DNA of 62,022 nucleotides, from NCBI GenBank assembly GCA_903901875.1, contig CAIUSO010000111.1, positions 1 through 62,022 on the forward strand, in the 5' to 3' direction. This document shows, one piece after another, positions 24,774 to 33,506 of this stretch (positions are counted from its first letter, which is position 1; every line of letters begins with the position of its first letter). The DNA is from an uncultured Geobacteraceae bacterium. Lineage in GTDB: Bacteria > Desulfobacterota > Desulfuromonadia > Geobacterales > Pseudopelobacteraceae. A model generated the notes under the pieces. The model was not told where the DNA came from. It saw nothing but the letters and a program-made list of their open reading frames with translations, and did no database searches. Position numbers and translations under genes: made by a program.

Positions 24774-26489
24774 ATGAAATCGCATCTCAACACGGCCATG
24801 AAACTAATATGTACCGTCTGCCTGTTTACTCTCGTTACCGGTTGCGCTTCCAGCAGTTCCGACAGCAGGATTGCCGATACAACCGCAAATATTCAGCCAA
24901 CCGGAAATATTGCGGTTAAACTGGAATGGGGAGGTGCGGCAAAGGCCACCGCCAAATCGGTCGCGGTGGCCCCTGCCGGTGTTACAAAGATACGTTTTAC
25001 CATAACTGCCGCAGATATGGTTTCACCTGTCCAGAGATCATTCTCTTCAGCGCGGGGGAGCGGAACGATCGATAAAATTCCGGCCGGCACTGGGCGGACC
25101 ATTACGGCAGAGGCCTTCAATTCAACGGGGGCGATTACCCATAAAGGGGCGACCAACAACGTTGCCGTAGTGGCCGGGCTTACCACCGATGCTGGTGCAA
25201 TAACCATGAACACGGTTGGTGTTTCCATGAATATGGAGCAGACACTGTCCGACCAGGCCCAGAACACAACCCTGGCATTTTCTGCCTTTGCCATGGTGAC
25301 CGGTAATCTGGGAGCCCAGTCATTCTTCCCTCCGGGCAAGATTGCCGACTATACCGGCTTTCAGTACCTGCGTGATAACGATCCGGACAACTATGGGCAC
25401 AACACCAGCTTCCTTACCCGTATCGCTGAAAACGTCCTTTATATACTGAACGATGCCCAGATGGCACAATTAAGCGCATTGGCAAAAAGCCAGAATACCG
25501 GCTTCTCACTCTACGGTGCCAAGAGATTTCCGTTGATGCAAGCCTTCCGGCGCCTCATGACTGGTGATATCCCACAGGGGACAACCGGCTTGAGCCTGAC
25601 CGCCGTCAAGGCTGCCTCAAAGGAGCTGTACCTCATTGACGGACAGGTCAGCTACGATCGAGCCGTACTCTATGCATCGGTTCTTAATTCTCTGACAACC
25701 GATCAAGCGGCATACCTGGCCAACATGAAAGGAAAGGGATGGACGTCTTGGCCGGATACCAGCATCAATCCGATCAAATCTGCCGTCGATGCCAAGAAAG
25801 CCGCACTCGGGCGTGATGTTGACATGGTGGCCATCTACTCCTACGCCAGTGATCTCTACAGTTGGTATAACGGTTCCCTTGAGGCGGATGTCTATTTCTG
25901 CCCGGAACGTCACGGCACCTATTTCGGCTCATTTTTTATGAAGGATGCCCCGGCAATTGGTCACGAAGGATACAGCATCGACGAACAACTTACTGCCACA
26001 GCAGGCAGGGCACTGAGCGACAGTACCTACGGATACGTGGATGCAGCCCAGGCCACCCTGATGTCGAGTCTTGTCAATACCCAACGGAATAACCTGTACA
26101 CCAATACGCAGCTCCTCCCCAGCGGAGTAAAAAATAATATTGTCGACATCAGAACCGCAATTGCCACAAAACTGCGTACGCTCCTGACAACACCGGACAT
26201 GGGCAAAACCATACTGGCTGAGGTCCTTGCCCTGTCCGGGACGTACGGAGAGCTTGACGGTGAAAACAACTACCATTATGCGACAGTCATTGCAAACGTC
26301 TACAATACGTTATCGACGGTACAAAAAGCCAAGCTCATGGCACTGCGAGCGTCAATCATGGCGGGCACCTATGCAGATGGCACCACCTTTGACTTCACAT
26401 ACACGGCTACACCATACCTGTATTCAGCAGTTATTTCAGATGTAACGGCCCAAGGGTATGCAGGGAGTACTGACAGTTTGTTCCAGTAA
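24774..26489 (+). CDS. Large lipoprotein sharing the N-terminal module
   Basis: 571 residues with AAGGAGA before the start. Lipobox LVTGC at about residue 24. Residues about 40-145 repeat the module of its neighbours (NIAVKLEW ... GSGTIDKIPAGTGRTITAEA). The remaining 420 residues are mostly helical, with LTRIAENVLYILNDAQMAQL and two similar DQAAYLANMKGKGW / VQKAKLMALRASIM helices, of no family that I recognise. A perfect hairpin terminator follows. Confidence 0.75.
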   Translation: MKSHLNTAMKLICTVCLFTLVTGCASSSSDSRIADTTANIQPTGNIAVKLEWGGAAKATAKSVAVAPAGVTKIRFTITAADMVSPVQRSFSSARGSGTIDKIPAGTGRTITAEAFNSTGAITHKGATNNVAVVAGLTTDAGAITMNTVGVSMNMEQTLSDQAQNTTLAFSAFAMVTGNLGAQSFFPPGKIADYTGFQYLRDNDPDNYGHNTSFLTRIAENVLYILNDAQMAQLSALAKSQNTGFSLYGAKRFPLMQAFRRLMTGDIPQGTTGLSLTAVKAASKELYLIDGQVSYDRAVLYASVLNSLTTDQAAYLANMKGKGWTSWPDTSINPIKSAVDAKKAALGRDVDMVAIYSYASDLYSWYNGSLEADVYFCPERHGTYFGSFFMKDAPAIGHEGYSIDEQLTATAGRALSDSTYGYVDAAQATLMSSLVNTQRNNLYTNTQLLPSGVKNNIVDIRTAIATKLRTLLTTPDMGKTILAEVLALSGTYGELDGENNYHYATVIANVYNTLSTVQKAKLMALRASIMAGTYADGTTFDFTYTATPYLYSAVISDVTAQGYAGSTDSLFQ

Positions 26490-26502
26490 TCAGGTAGTTG
26501 TT

Positions 26503-26536
26503 TGCTGCCATACTATGAGAAAATAGTATGGCAGCA
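26503..26536 (+). terminator. Perfect 14-bp stem hairpin
   Basis: TGCTGCCATACTAT and ATAGTATGGCAGCA pair perfectly around a 6-base loop (GAGAAA), 13 bases after the lipoprotein stop. No T-run follows directly, so it could be a terminator or an mRNA-stabilising hairpin that lowers read-through into the phosphoesterase gene. Confidence 0.6.
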
Positions 26537-26601
26537 CCAATAATGGAAATAACATACTGAATATGTACATTTGAATCTGCAGAGAAGTAATGGAGGGGAA
26601 A

Positions 26602-29600
26602 ATGGCACCGCACAATTTCACCGGTAACCTGCCTGGGAAGTTTCTGGAAAGCGAAGTAACCCGGCGAGAGTTTTTGAAAAAAACGGCCGCCGGTGCCGGA
26701 GCCGTTGCCGCCACCATAATTACCGGTGGCTGCGGTACAAGCAGCATCCAGGGGCGCGGTATGATTGCGGCCTCTTTGGATTGGAGGCTTACACCTAAAA
26801 CCGCTGCCAAAACTGTTTTTTCTGCTCCCACCGGTGTTGAGACGATACGACTCATCGTATCCGCCCCCGATGTTTATCCCGCCATCCTGAAGGATTTTGC
26901 CGTAGCCGCCGGGTCTGGCATGGTTGATGGTGTACCAGCGGGCACGGGGAGAATATTGACGGCTCAAGGGCTGGACAGTTCAGGAACGGTCACCTATCAA
27001 GGAAGCATCACCAATATTACGGTTCAAGCAGGACAGACCACCAACGCCGGAACGCTTATCATGATCCCCGTCGCCCTGGGTTCATTCAGCGGTTCAATCG
27101 TACTCGGTTCACCGACAACCACGTCTATCAGAGCAAATATATTCGCTGCAGACCAGAGCGGCACCATCACCCTCACCTATGGTATTTCCTCCGGTAATTA
27201 CGAGAAACAACTCCCCGACGCACCGCTTGTTGCCGGGCAACCACTGCTGTTAACCGTCAACGGTCTTTCTCCCGATACCCGTTACTATTATAAACTTATG
27301 TTTCAGAGCAGTGACGGTGTTGGCTCCGGTCCGACAAAAGAGTATCTCTTTCATACGGCGAGAGCAATTGGCAGTGCTTACTCCTTTACCATCCAGGCAG
27401 ATTCACACCTCGACGAGAACTCAGACCTGGACACCTATTATAGAACACTGTCCAATATCGGCGCGGATGCACCTGATTTTCACATCGACCTAGGTGATAC
27501 ATTCATGTGCGAGAAGCACTCTGAACCTCTCTCCGCTACGGTGCACATGGCACCGGATCAGGCTACCGTCGACAGCCGGTATCGTTATGATCTGAACAAA
27601 TTTGCCACTATTACCCATTCGGTACCGCTCTTTCTGGTAAATGGCAACCATGAGGGAGAAGCCGGCTGGCTACACGATGGAACCGCCCAAAACGTTGCCG
27701 TCTGGGCGACACAGGCCCGTCAGCGCTATTTTCTTAATCCGGTTCCGGATAATTTCTATAGTGGCGACTCCACCGAAGAACCATTTGTCGACAAACGAGC
27801 TTCCTGGTACTCGTGGCAATGGGGCAATGCCCGCTTCATTGTTCTTGATCCTTTCTGGAAGAGCATGACCCAAAGCAGCAGGGACCCCTGGGCTATTACT
27901 CTCGGAACAACGCAATACCAATGGCTTCAGTCCACACTTGCTTCAAATCAGGCAACCTTTACCTTTGTATTCATCCATAATCTGACCGGTGGGCTTGACG
28001 GGCAGATGCGCGGCGGCATTGAGGCGGCACCTTTTTTTGAATGGGGGGGTAAAAATCTCGACGGGACAGAAGCTTTCAGCCAAAAACGTCCCGGGTGGGG
28101 TAAAACGATTCATCAGCTGCTGGTCCAGTACAAAGTAACGGCAGTATTTCACGGGCACGATCATCTCTACGACAAACAGGTTCTTGATGGCGTTCCGTAT
28201 GTAGAAGTACCCCAGCCAAGTGCCCAAAATGCTCTGAGTGGGCCGGGTCTGGCGTCAGAATATCACTATTCGGCCGGCACTATTCTCAGTAGTTCCGGGC
28301 ATATTCGCGTACATGTCACCCCGAACGAGGTAACCGTCCAGTACATACGATCATGGCTGCCGACACAAGAAAACTCCCAGCAAAAAAATGCTCAGGTCAG
28401 TGACCTCTGGAAATGCACGGCTAATGGAATTGTAACCGGTTCATTCGCCGGATCAATTATCCTCGGTTCTCCGACAGGCACATCAATCAGGGTAAATATC
28501 CATTCTGCAAGCCAAAGCGGTTCGGTCTATCTTGAGTACGGTACGTTGCCCGGAAATTATACCAGGAGAACAGAGACGACTGCGCTGGTCGCCGATACTC
28601 CGCTGGAAATTGCCCTGAATGGACTTGACCGGGACACTCTCTACTACTATCGTCTTTATTATCAGGCAGCGAATGAAGCAGGCCCCGGCCCTACGGAGGA
28701 ATATTCATTTCATACGGCGCGATCCGCTGGAAATACGTTTACCTTTTGTATTCAAGGGGATTCCCATCCGGAGCGGCTCAACAGCCAATTCAACGCTGAG
28801 CTCTACTCCCGTACACTCTCGACGGCAGCGGCAGACAAGCCCGATTTCTATCTTGCAATCGGAGATGACTTCAGTATAGATCAACTCAATCCGGCAACAA
28901 TAACCGCGACCCAGGTGAGAGAACGCTACACGATCCAGCGTCCATATCTCGGACTGGTAGGTTCAAATGCACCATTATTTCTTATCAACGGCAACCACGA
29001 ACAGGCGGCCCGCTATCTGCTGGATGGAACACCCAATAATGTGGCCGTCTGGGCCCAGAACGCACGTAATACCCTCTATTCTCAGCCGGCACCTGATAGC
29101 TTTTACAGTGGCAACACAGAGCAGGTACCGTACATCGGACTGCTCAGGAACTATTTCGCCTGGAACTGGGGTGATGCCCTGTTTGTGGTTATTGACCCTT
29201 ACTGGGGATCACCGGTCTGCGCCGACAACCCCTTTGACGGCAGCAGCAAACGGAGCAATCTCTGGGATGTCACCCATGGCAATGAGCAGTATCAATGGTT
29301 TAAGACAACTCTTGAGCAGAGTTCAGCAAAATATAAATTTGTCTTTGCACACCACGTAATGGGTACGGGGCGTGGCGGCATTGAGTTGGCAGGAAGCTAC
29401 GAGTGGGGCGGGAAAAGCGGCAACGGCACGTGGGGTTTTACGGCAAATCGGCCATCATGGCCCACTCCGATACATCAGTTGATGTCTGCAAATAAAGTCA
29501 CTATTTTCTTTCAGGGGCATGATCACATCTGGGTCAGGCAGCAACTTGACGGCGTTACCTACCAGACGCTGCCGGAGCCGGCAGACCCGTTTTACACGCT

Positions 29601-29781
29601 TTATAATGACAGTGTTTTTCTGAGCGGTGATAAATTTTCCAATACCGGTTACACGAGGGTCACCGTCACACCTTCATCCGTCGGGGTTGAATATGTGCGC
29701 ACCTATCTCCCTAAAGATGAGGGGCCTGGCAAAATAAGCGGCACTACAGCTTTCAGCTATTCGATAGCGTCAACTTCATAA
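26602..29781 (+). CDS. Tat-exported lipoprotein with tandem purple-acid-phosphatase-like phosphoesterases
   Basis: 1059 residues. The ATG at 26602 is preferred to 26590 because GGAGGGG sits four bases before it. TRREFLKKTAAGAGAV is a Tat motif and ITGGC a lipobox. Residues about 45-150 repeat the module of the two previous lipoproteins. Then two copies of an Fn3-like plus calcineurin-type phosphoesterase unit follow (about 155-610 and 615-1055). Each has a full metal set: ADSH/GDSH, LGDT/IGDD, GNHE, FIHN/FAHH and GHDH. Exported folded through Tat, it probably hydrolyses phosphomonoesters or phosphodiesters outside the cell. The end overlaps a convergent pseudogene. Confidence 0.88.
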   Translation: MAPHNFTGNLPGKFLESEVTRREFLKKTAAGAGAVAATIITGGCGTSSIQGRGMIAASLDWRLTPKTAAKTVFSAPTGVETIRLIVSAPDVYPAILKDFAVAAGSGMVDGVPAGTGRILTAQGLDSSGTVTYQGSITNITVQAGQTTNAGTLIMIPVALGSFSGSIVLGSPTTTSIRANIFAADQSGTITLTYGISSGNYEKQLPDAPLVAGQPLLLTVNGLSPDTRYYYKLMFQSSDGVGSGPTKEYLFHTARAIGSAYSFTIQADSHLDENSDLDTYYRTLSNIGADAPDFHIDLGDTFMCEKHSEPLSATVHMAPDQATVDSRYRYDLNKFATITHSVPLFLVNGNHEGEAGWLHDGTAQNVAVWATQARQRYFLNPVPDNFYSGDSTEEPFVDKRASWYSWQWGNARFIVLDPFWKSMTQSSRDPWAITLGTTQYQWLQSTLASNQATFTFVFIHNLTGGLDGQMRGGIEAAPFFEWGGKNLDGTEAFSQKRPGWGKTIHQLLVQYKVTAVFHGHDHLYDKQVLDGVPYVEVPQPSAQNALSGPGLASEYHYSAGTILSSSGHIRVHVTPNEVTVQYIRSWLPTQENSQQKNAQVSDLWKCTANGIVTGSFAGSIILGSPTGTSIRVNIHSASQSGSVYLEYGTLPGNYTRRTETTALVADTPLEIALNGLDRDTLYYYRLYYQAANEAGPGPTEEYSFHTARSAGNTFTFCIQGDSHPERLNSQFNAELYSRTLSTAAADKPDFYLAIGDDFSIDQLNPATITATQVRERYTIQRPYLGLVGSNAPLFLINGNHEQAARYLLDGTPNNVAVWAQNARNTLYSQPAPDSFYSGNTEQVPYIGLLRNYFAWNWGDALFVVIDPYWGSPVCADNPFDGSSKRSNLWDVTHGNEQYQWFKTTLEQSSAKYKFVFAHHVMGTGRGGIELAGSYEWGGKSGNGTWGFTANRPSWPTPIHQLMSANKVTIFFQGHDHIWVRQQLDGVTYQTLPEPADPFYTLYNDSVFLSGDKFSNTGYTRVTVTPSSVGVEYVRTYLPKDEGPGKISGTTAFSYSIASTS

Positions 29782-30321
29782 TGGGACTCCCAGCAGCTTC
29801 ATCTTACGGTACATCGTCGTCTTGTGAATACCCAGCTCTCGTGCTGCCGCAACACGACTGAAGCTGTTTCTTTGCAGTGCACGCAGAATGGATTGTTCTT
29901 CGGCAAATTTTGCTGCTGTCTGTTGAATCTCCCCACGAAATGATCCACGAGCAAGGGAATATCCTCCTTACGCCTTCGCAGTGGCGGCAGTTCCAAAGAG
30001 ATACTATTTATCCGACAATAAAGATCCTGGCGAAATTCACCATTTTTAACCATGGCTGCCAGGTCCCGGTTTGTCGCAACGAGGATTCGTGCATTTGACT
30101 TCTCTGAGTGTGTTGAACCCAACGGTTCGAAAGTGATTTGAACACTTCAGAGCAAAGCCGCCCCAATGCATCATCACGAGTTATTCCGGTAATATTCTCG
30201 GCAGCTCTGTTAAAAAAGTCACACGCCAGTTCATATCAATGGTAAACACCCCGTCAGATATGCTCTCCAAAATGGCGTTGGCCGGAGCTAACAATTCGTG
30301 TTCAGTATTTTTGGTAACCAT
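29776..30321 (-). pseudogene. Broken PAS-AAA+-Fis sigma-54 activator
   Basis: Three parts of an NtrC-type activator remain. The start (30321) encodes a PAS-like ANAILESISDGVFTIDMNW; a frame slip near 30210 leads to NRAAENITGITRDDALGRLC. The frame then jumps straight to ARILVATNRDLAAMVKNGEF and LPPLRRRKEDIPLLVDHF, the late AAA+ region. A further slip near 29890 leads to the Fis-type helix-turn-helix ARELGIHKTTMYRKMKLLG. Walker A, GAFTGA and Walker B are gone, so it cannot remodel sigma-54. The final codons overlap the phosphoesterase stop. Confidence 0.8.
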
Positions 30322-30424
30322 GTAAGTCCGCTCGCTTCTACACAAAGTTTACCATGATAACGACCAATGGCTTACAGAGGCATCACAAAATAACATCTTC
30401 CGGGCCATTGGCAGATTATGAAGA

Positions 30425-31531
30425 TCACGAATAGTGCCCCCACACCGTCAACCCGATCCAAAGTACAATGCCCGCTATGGAAGAGAACGTAAACAACTGG
30501 CGTTTAAGCGGATGTTTTTCTCTCCCCCGGTCCATGAAAGGAAGCAGGGCCAGAAAGATTACGGCAATTACCTGAACTGAAAGACCGATGATCTCACTGG
30601 GAAAAAGTTTCAGGGTCTGATAATTCGCCAGAAAGAACCATTCCGGCTTTATGTGGGCCGGTGTCACCAACGGGTTGGCTGGCAGATATGATGAGGAGGG
30701 AATGAATAGATTCGGTGCAAAGAAAACCAGTGCGATGAGACAGGCAACATAGAGGGAGATGGAGACCAGATCCTGGAGCAGAAAATTGGGGAAGAAGGGT
30801 TTTCCTTCCGGAAGCTGAGCCGGGGCATCGTCCTCCCCGCGCCCCCATTGATTACGCGTATCATCAAGCCCAAAAGGTGGGGTAGACACACCGGTGCATT
30901 TAACAAGAAAGAGATGGATACAAATCATCACCGCAATGGATGCCGGCAACAGCCCCACATGGAACATGTAGAAGCGGCCAATGGTCTGGGGCCCCACCTG
31001 CGTGCCTCCCCGCAGCAACGTGACCAGGTAATTGCCGAACACAGGAACAGAGCCGGCACAATCGGTTGCAATGGTGGTTGCCCAATAGGAAAGTTGATTC
31101 CAGGGAAGCAGATAGCCGGTAAGTGATATTCCCATGGCAAGTAGCAGGAGCGTAAATCCGCTCAGCCAGTGAAGCTCCCGTGGGCTTTTGTACCCACCCA
31201 TGAAGAGCACTGAAAGCAGATGGAGTAACAGTACGGTGATCATCATACTGGAGCCAACAGCGTGAAAAAGGCGGACTAACCGGCCAAGGGGGATGCCTTC
31301 CATGATAAAGGAAACCGTATCAAAAGCCTTGTCAGCATCCGGCACATAATAGATCATCAGGAGCAGGCCGGTGACAATCTGCAGAGCAAAGATAACCAGC
31401 AACACGCTGCCCAGTGAGTACCAGGCGTTGATATTGTGAGGAAGAAGCGTGCTCTTCTGTTCTCCCTTATCCGGGGATAAACCCAACCGCACATCAAGCC
31501 AACGGTATATATGAGTAAATAGTTCTAACAT
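30425..31531 (-). CDS. Cytochrome b (b6 plus subunit IV) of a bc-type quinol oxidising complex
   Basis: 368 residues with 7-8 helices. The haem ligands are H90/H104 (14 apart) and H191/H206 (15 apart). The 15-residue second spacing is the b6-type value, yet the subunit-IV half with the Qo-site motif P296EWF is fused on. Only the quinol-oxidising b subunit is here; no cytochrome c1 gene is adjacent. It lies 35 bases after mamE, and the only Rieske protein in the window is in the mamP operon. I infer that the two form one complex feeding magnetochromes. Confidence 0.88.
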   Translation of the reverse strand: MLELFTHIYRWLDVRLGLSPDKGEQKSTLLPHNINAWYSLGSVLLVIFALQIVTGLLLMIYYVPDADKAFDTVSFIMEGIPLGRLVRLFHAVGSSMMITVLLLHLLSVLFMGGYKSPRELHWLSGFTLLLLAMGISLTGYLLPWNQLSYWATTIATDCAGSVPVFGNYLVTLLRGGTQVGPQTIGRFYMFHVGLLPASIAVMICIHLFLVKCTGVSTPPFGLDDTRNQWGRGEDDAPAQLPEGKPFFPNFLLQDLVSISLYVACLIALVFFAPNLFIPSSSYLPANPLVTPAHIKPEWFFLANYQTLKLFPSEIIGLSVQVIAVIFLALLPFMDRGREKHPLKRQLFTFSSIAGIVLWIGLTVWGHYS

Positions 31532-31566
31532 AAACCCCTCATCAGCGGTTCCATTTTAGCCAGTAA

Positions 31567-33234
31567 CTATCGTACCACTTTAATTCTTGCCGTCTGGCGG
31601 GAACCATTCCGTAAATAGACCAGCTCAAACCTGCTGCCTGTTTTTTGCGAAGCGAGCAGGGTAACGAGGCTACGGTAGTCACGTATTTTTCTTCCGGTTA
31701 TCCTGAGCAGAATATCCCCCGGCTGAATACCGGCAGTGGCCCCGGGGCCGCCCGCCATGACATTCGTGACATACACCCCCTCCGGATGGAGCATCTGCGC
31801 CTGACGGCAGATGATGTCATCAACATCAATAAGTGCGACCCCCAATGTCGGTTCGTTCAAAGCCATCCCCTGAACAGCACCCCGGTAGGGTGTATTCTGC
31901 ATCAAGCCACGTCCACCCCCCCTGCCGCCACCTGGCCCACCGAACGCCCAGGCGGCCGGCACTGCGGCCTGGGTTTTGGCCATTTGCTCAAGAAAGGAGA
32001 GCTGGTGGCAATTGGTGCAGAGACCTCGCAATGTATGGGGCGGTTTCACCGTCATACCGTTTGGTAAAAGATAGCTGTTACCGACCAGGCGCCCCTCACC
32101 TCCACGGGCAACCTGCTGTCCGGTTGTTCCCCCCTGCTGTTCGAACAGTTGGGGATGACAATCAACACAGGCACCAAGGGGGCCATGGGGAGCAACCACG
32201 GTCTGACCATTGGGGAGACGATAATTATTACCGACCTGCCGCCCCTGACTGGCCCAGGCTACCAGTTGCCCCGCTGTGGTACCGGGTGCCGTATTGTTGA
32301 AATCGATGACCCCCGCAACCAGACCGGCTGCCCGATTAATCGGTGTGGCAAAACCAACGCCGTTGAAGACACCGGTCGGAGCAAAGATGGCGGTATTGAT
32401 CCCGATGACTTCACCTTTAATATTGAGCATTGGTCCACCGCTACTCCCACTATTGATGGCAGAATCGGTCTGGAACAGATTTTCGTATACCACATCTCCC
32501 ATCTGGAGTGTCCGGTTACGACTACTGATCATACCGGAGGTTACTGTCTGCTCAAGACCGAAGGGACTGCCAATGGTCAGCACCATATCTCCGGTGCGGA
32601 CGGCATCAGAGTTGCCAAGCGGTGCAGAGGGAAACGGCCCGCTCCCCTGTATCCGTAAAAGTGCCAGATCGCTGCGCAGATCCCCCTTTACCAGTTTCAG
32701 CGGGAACTCCATCGATCCACCGGAACCGTACACGGTAGCTTTTACGGCTTCAGCACCGACAATCACATGATAACTGCTCAAGACATATCCTCGGGAATCA
32801 ATGATAATTCCCGAACCGATTCTGTTGAATGCAATATCGGCAGGGAATGGGCCAGTACCGGCCTGACCGGGTACATTCTGGGCAGACGGAACCGCAGCTT
32901 CGATGCTCACTACCGCCGGCCTGACAGCATCGATGAGTTGATGATAGGACAGCTGTACATTGCCGACGACTGCCGTCACCTGAGCCGCCGGAACCAAAGA
33001 GGTGCCTGCAGCAAGTTGTGCAGATTGCGGAGTCGTCTTAGCCACTGCTCCCTTTCTTGAAAGAAAGGCATTGATGTACTCGTCATGCTGCGAACCTTCA
33101 TAGAGTGCCCACACAATAGTCAATAGTGACATTACCACCAACGCCATAATCCACGGTTTATAGTTCCGTGTGCAGACCGCTCCCGACTGCACAACATCAC
33201 CAGCATCACGTTTGATTTTTCTATCCGAAGACAT
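31567..33234 (-). CDS. mamE: MamE-like trypsin/magnetochrome/PDZ protein
   Basis: 555 residues: membrane helix (about 29-45), trypsin-like protease (about 95-310) with an intact triad H156, D189 and S265 (in GSSGGP), two magnetochrome motifs (CVDCH at 356-360 and CTNCH at 406-410, each preceded by PHxxxG), a Gly/Arg-rich linker (430-455) and one PDZ domain (about 465-553). This protease-MCR-PDZ order is diagnostic of MamE, which matures other magnetosome proteins and starts crystal growth. Classical MamE has two PDZ domains; only the C-terminal one is seen here. An ordinary DegP protease would lack the c-haem motifs. Confidence 0.92.
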   Translation of the reverse strand: MSSDRKIKRDAGDVVQSGAVCTRNYKPWIMALVVMSLLTIVWALYEGSQHDEYINAFLSRKGAVAKTTPQSAQLAAGTSLVPAAQVTAVVGNVQLSYHQLIDAVRPAVVSIEAAVPSAQNVPGQAGTGPFPADIAFNRIGSGIIIDSRGYVLSSYHVIVGAEAVKATVYGSGGSMEFPLKLVKGDLRSDLALLRIQGSGPFPSAPLGNSDAVRTGDMVLTIGSPFGLEQTVTSGMISSRNRTLQMGDVVYENLFQTDSAINSGSSGGPMLNIKGEVIGINTAIFAPTGVFNGVGFATPINRAAGLVAGVIDFNNTAPGTTAGQLVAWASQGRQVGNNYRLPNGQTVVAPHGPLGACVDCHPQLFEQQGGTTGQQVARGGEGRLVGNSYLLPNGMTVKPPHTLRGLCTNCHQLSFLEQMAKTQAAVPAAWAFGGPGGGRGGGRGLMQNTPYRGAVQGMALNEPTLGVALIDVDDIICRQAQMLHPEGVYVTNVMAGGPGATAGIQPGDILLRITGRKIRDYRSLVTLLASQKTGSRFELVYLRNGSRQTARIKVVR

Positions 33235-33243
33235 CAGCAGCTC

Positions 33244-33477
33244 CTATTCGTCCTTTTTCCGTCGCGACACGTCCGGTTCAGGGGAGGTCTGTTTTCTGGT
33301 GTTGAGAGCATTACGCATGCCGGTATTTCTGACTCCGGCCATCAGGGCAATTACCCCACCAGAGAGGAGCAGCAGCGGGAGAAGGGCAATCATTACGTCA
33401 ACAACGTACCACCAGTATTTCACCATGCTCCAGAACCCGAGACTCATTGCAATCAAACCGAATACGATACTTAGCAC
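33244..33477 (-). CDS. mamI: MamI-like magnetosome membrane protein
   Basis: 77 residues with two helices, the first IVFGLIAMSLGFWSM, then KYWWYVVDVM and LLPLLLLSGGVIALMAGVRN. The hydrophobic pattern with the central WW between helices and the GGVIALMAGV end closely follows alphaproteobacterial MamI, which is needed to form the magnetosome membrane. The tail is hydrophilic (SPEPDVSRRKKDE). mamE starts nine bases downstream, consistent with co-translation. MamI has no common non-magnetosome relatives, which makes this one of the more specific calls. Confidence 0.82.
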   Translation of the reverse strand: MLSIVFGLIAMSLGFWSMVKYWWYVVDVMIALLPLLLLSGGVIALMAGVRNTGMRNALNTRKQTSPEPDVSRRKKDE

Positions 33478-33506
33478 AATAGACTCCTCTCACTTCAACA
33501 TATTAA

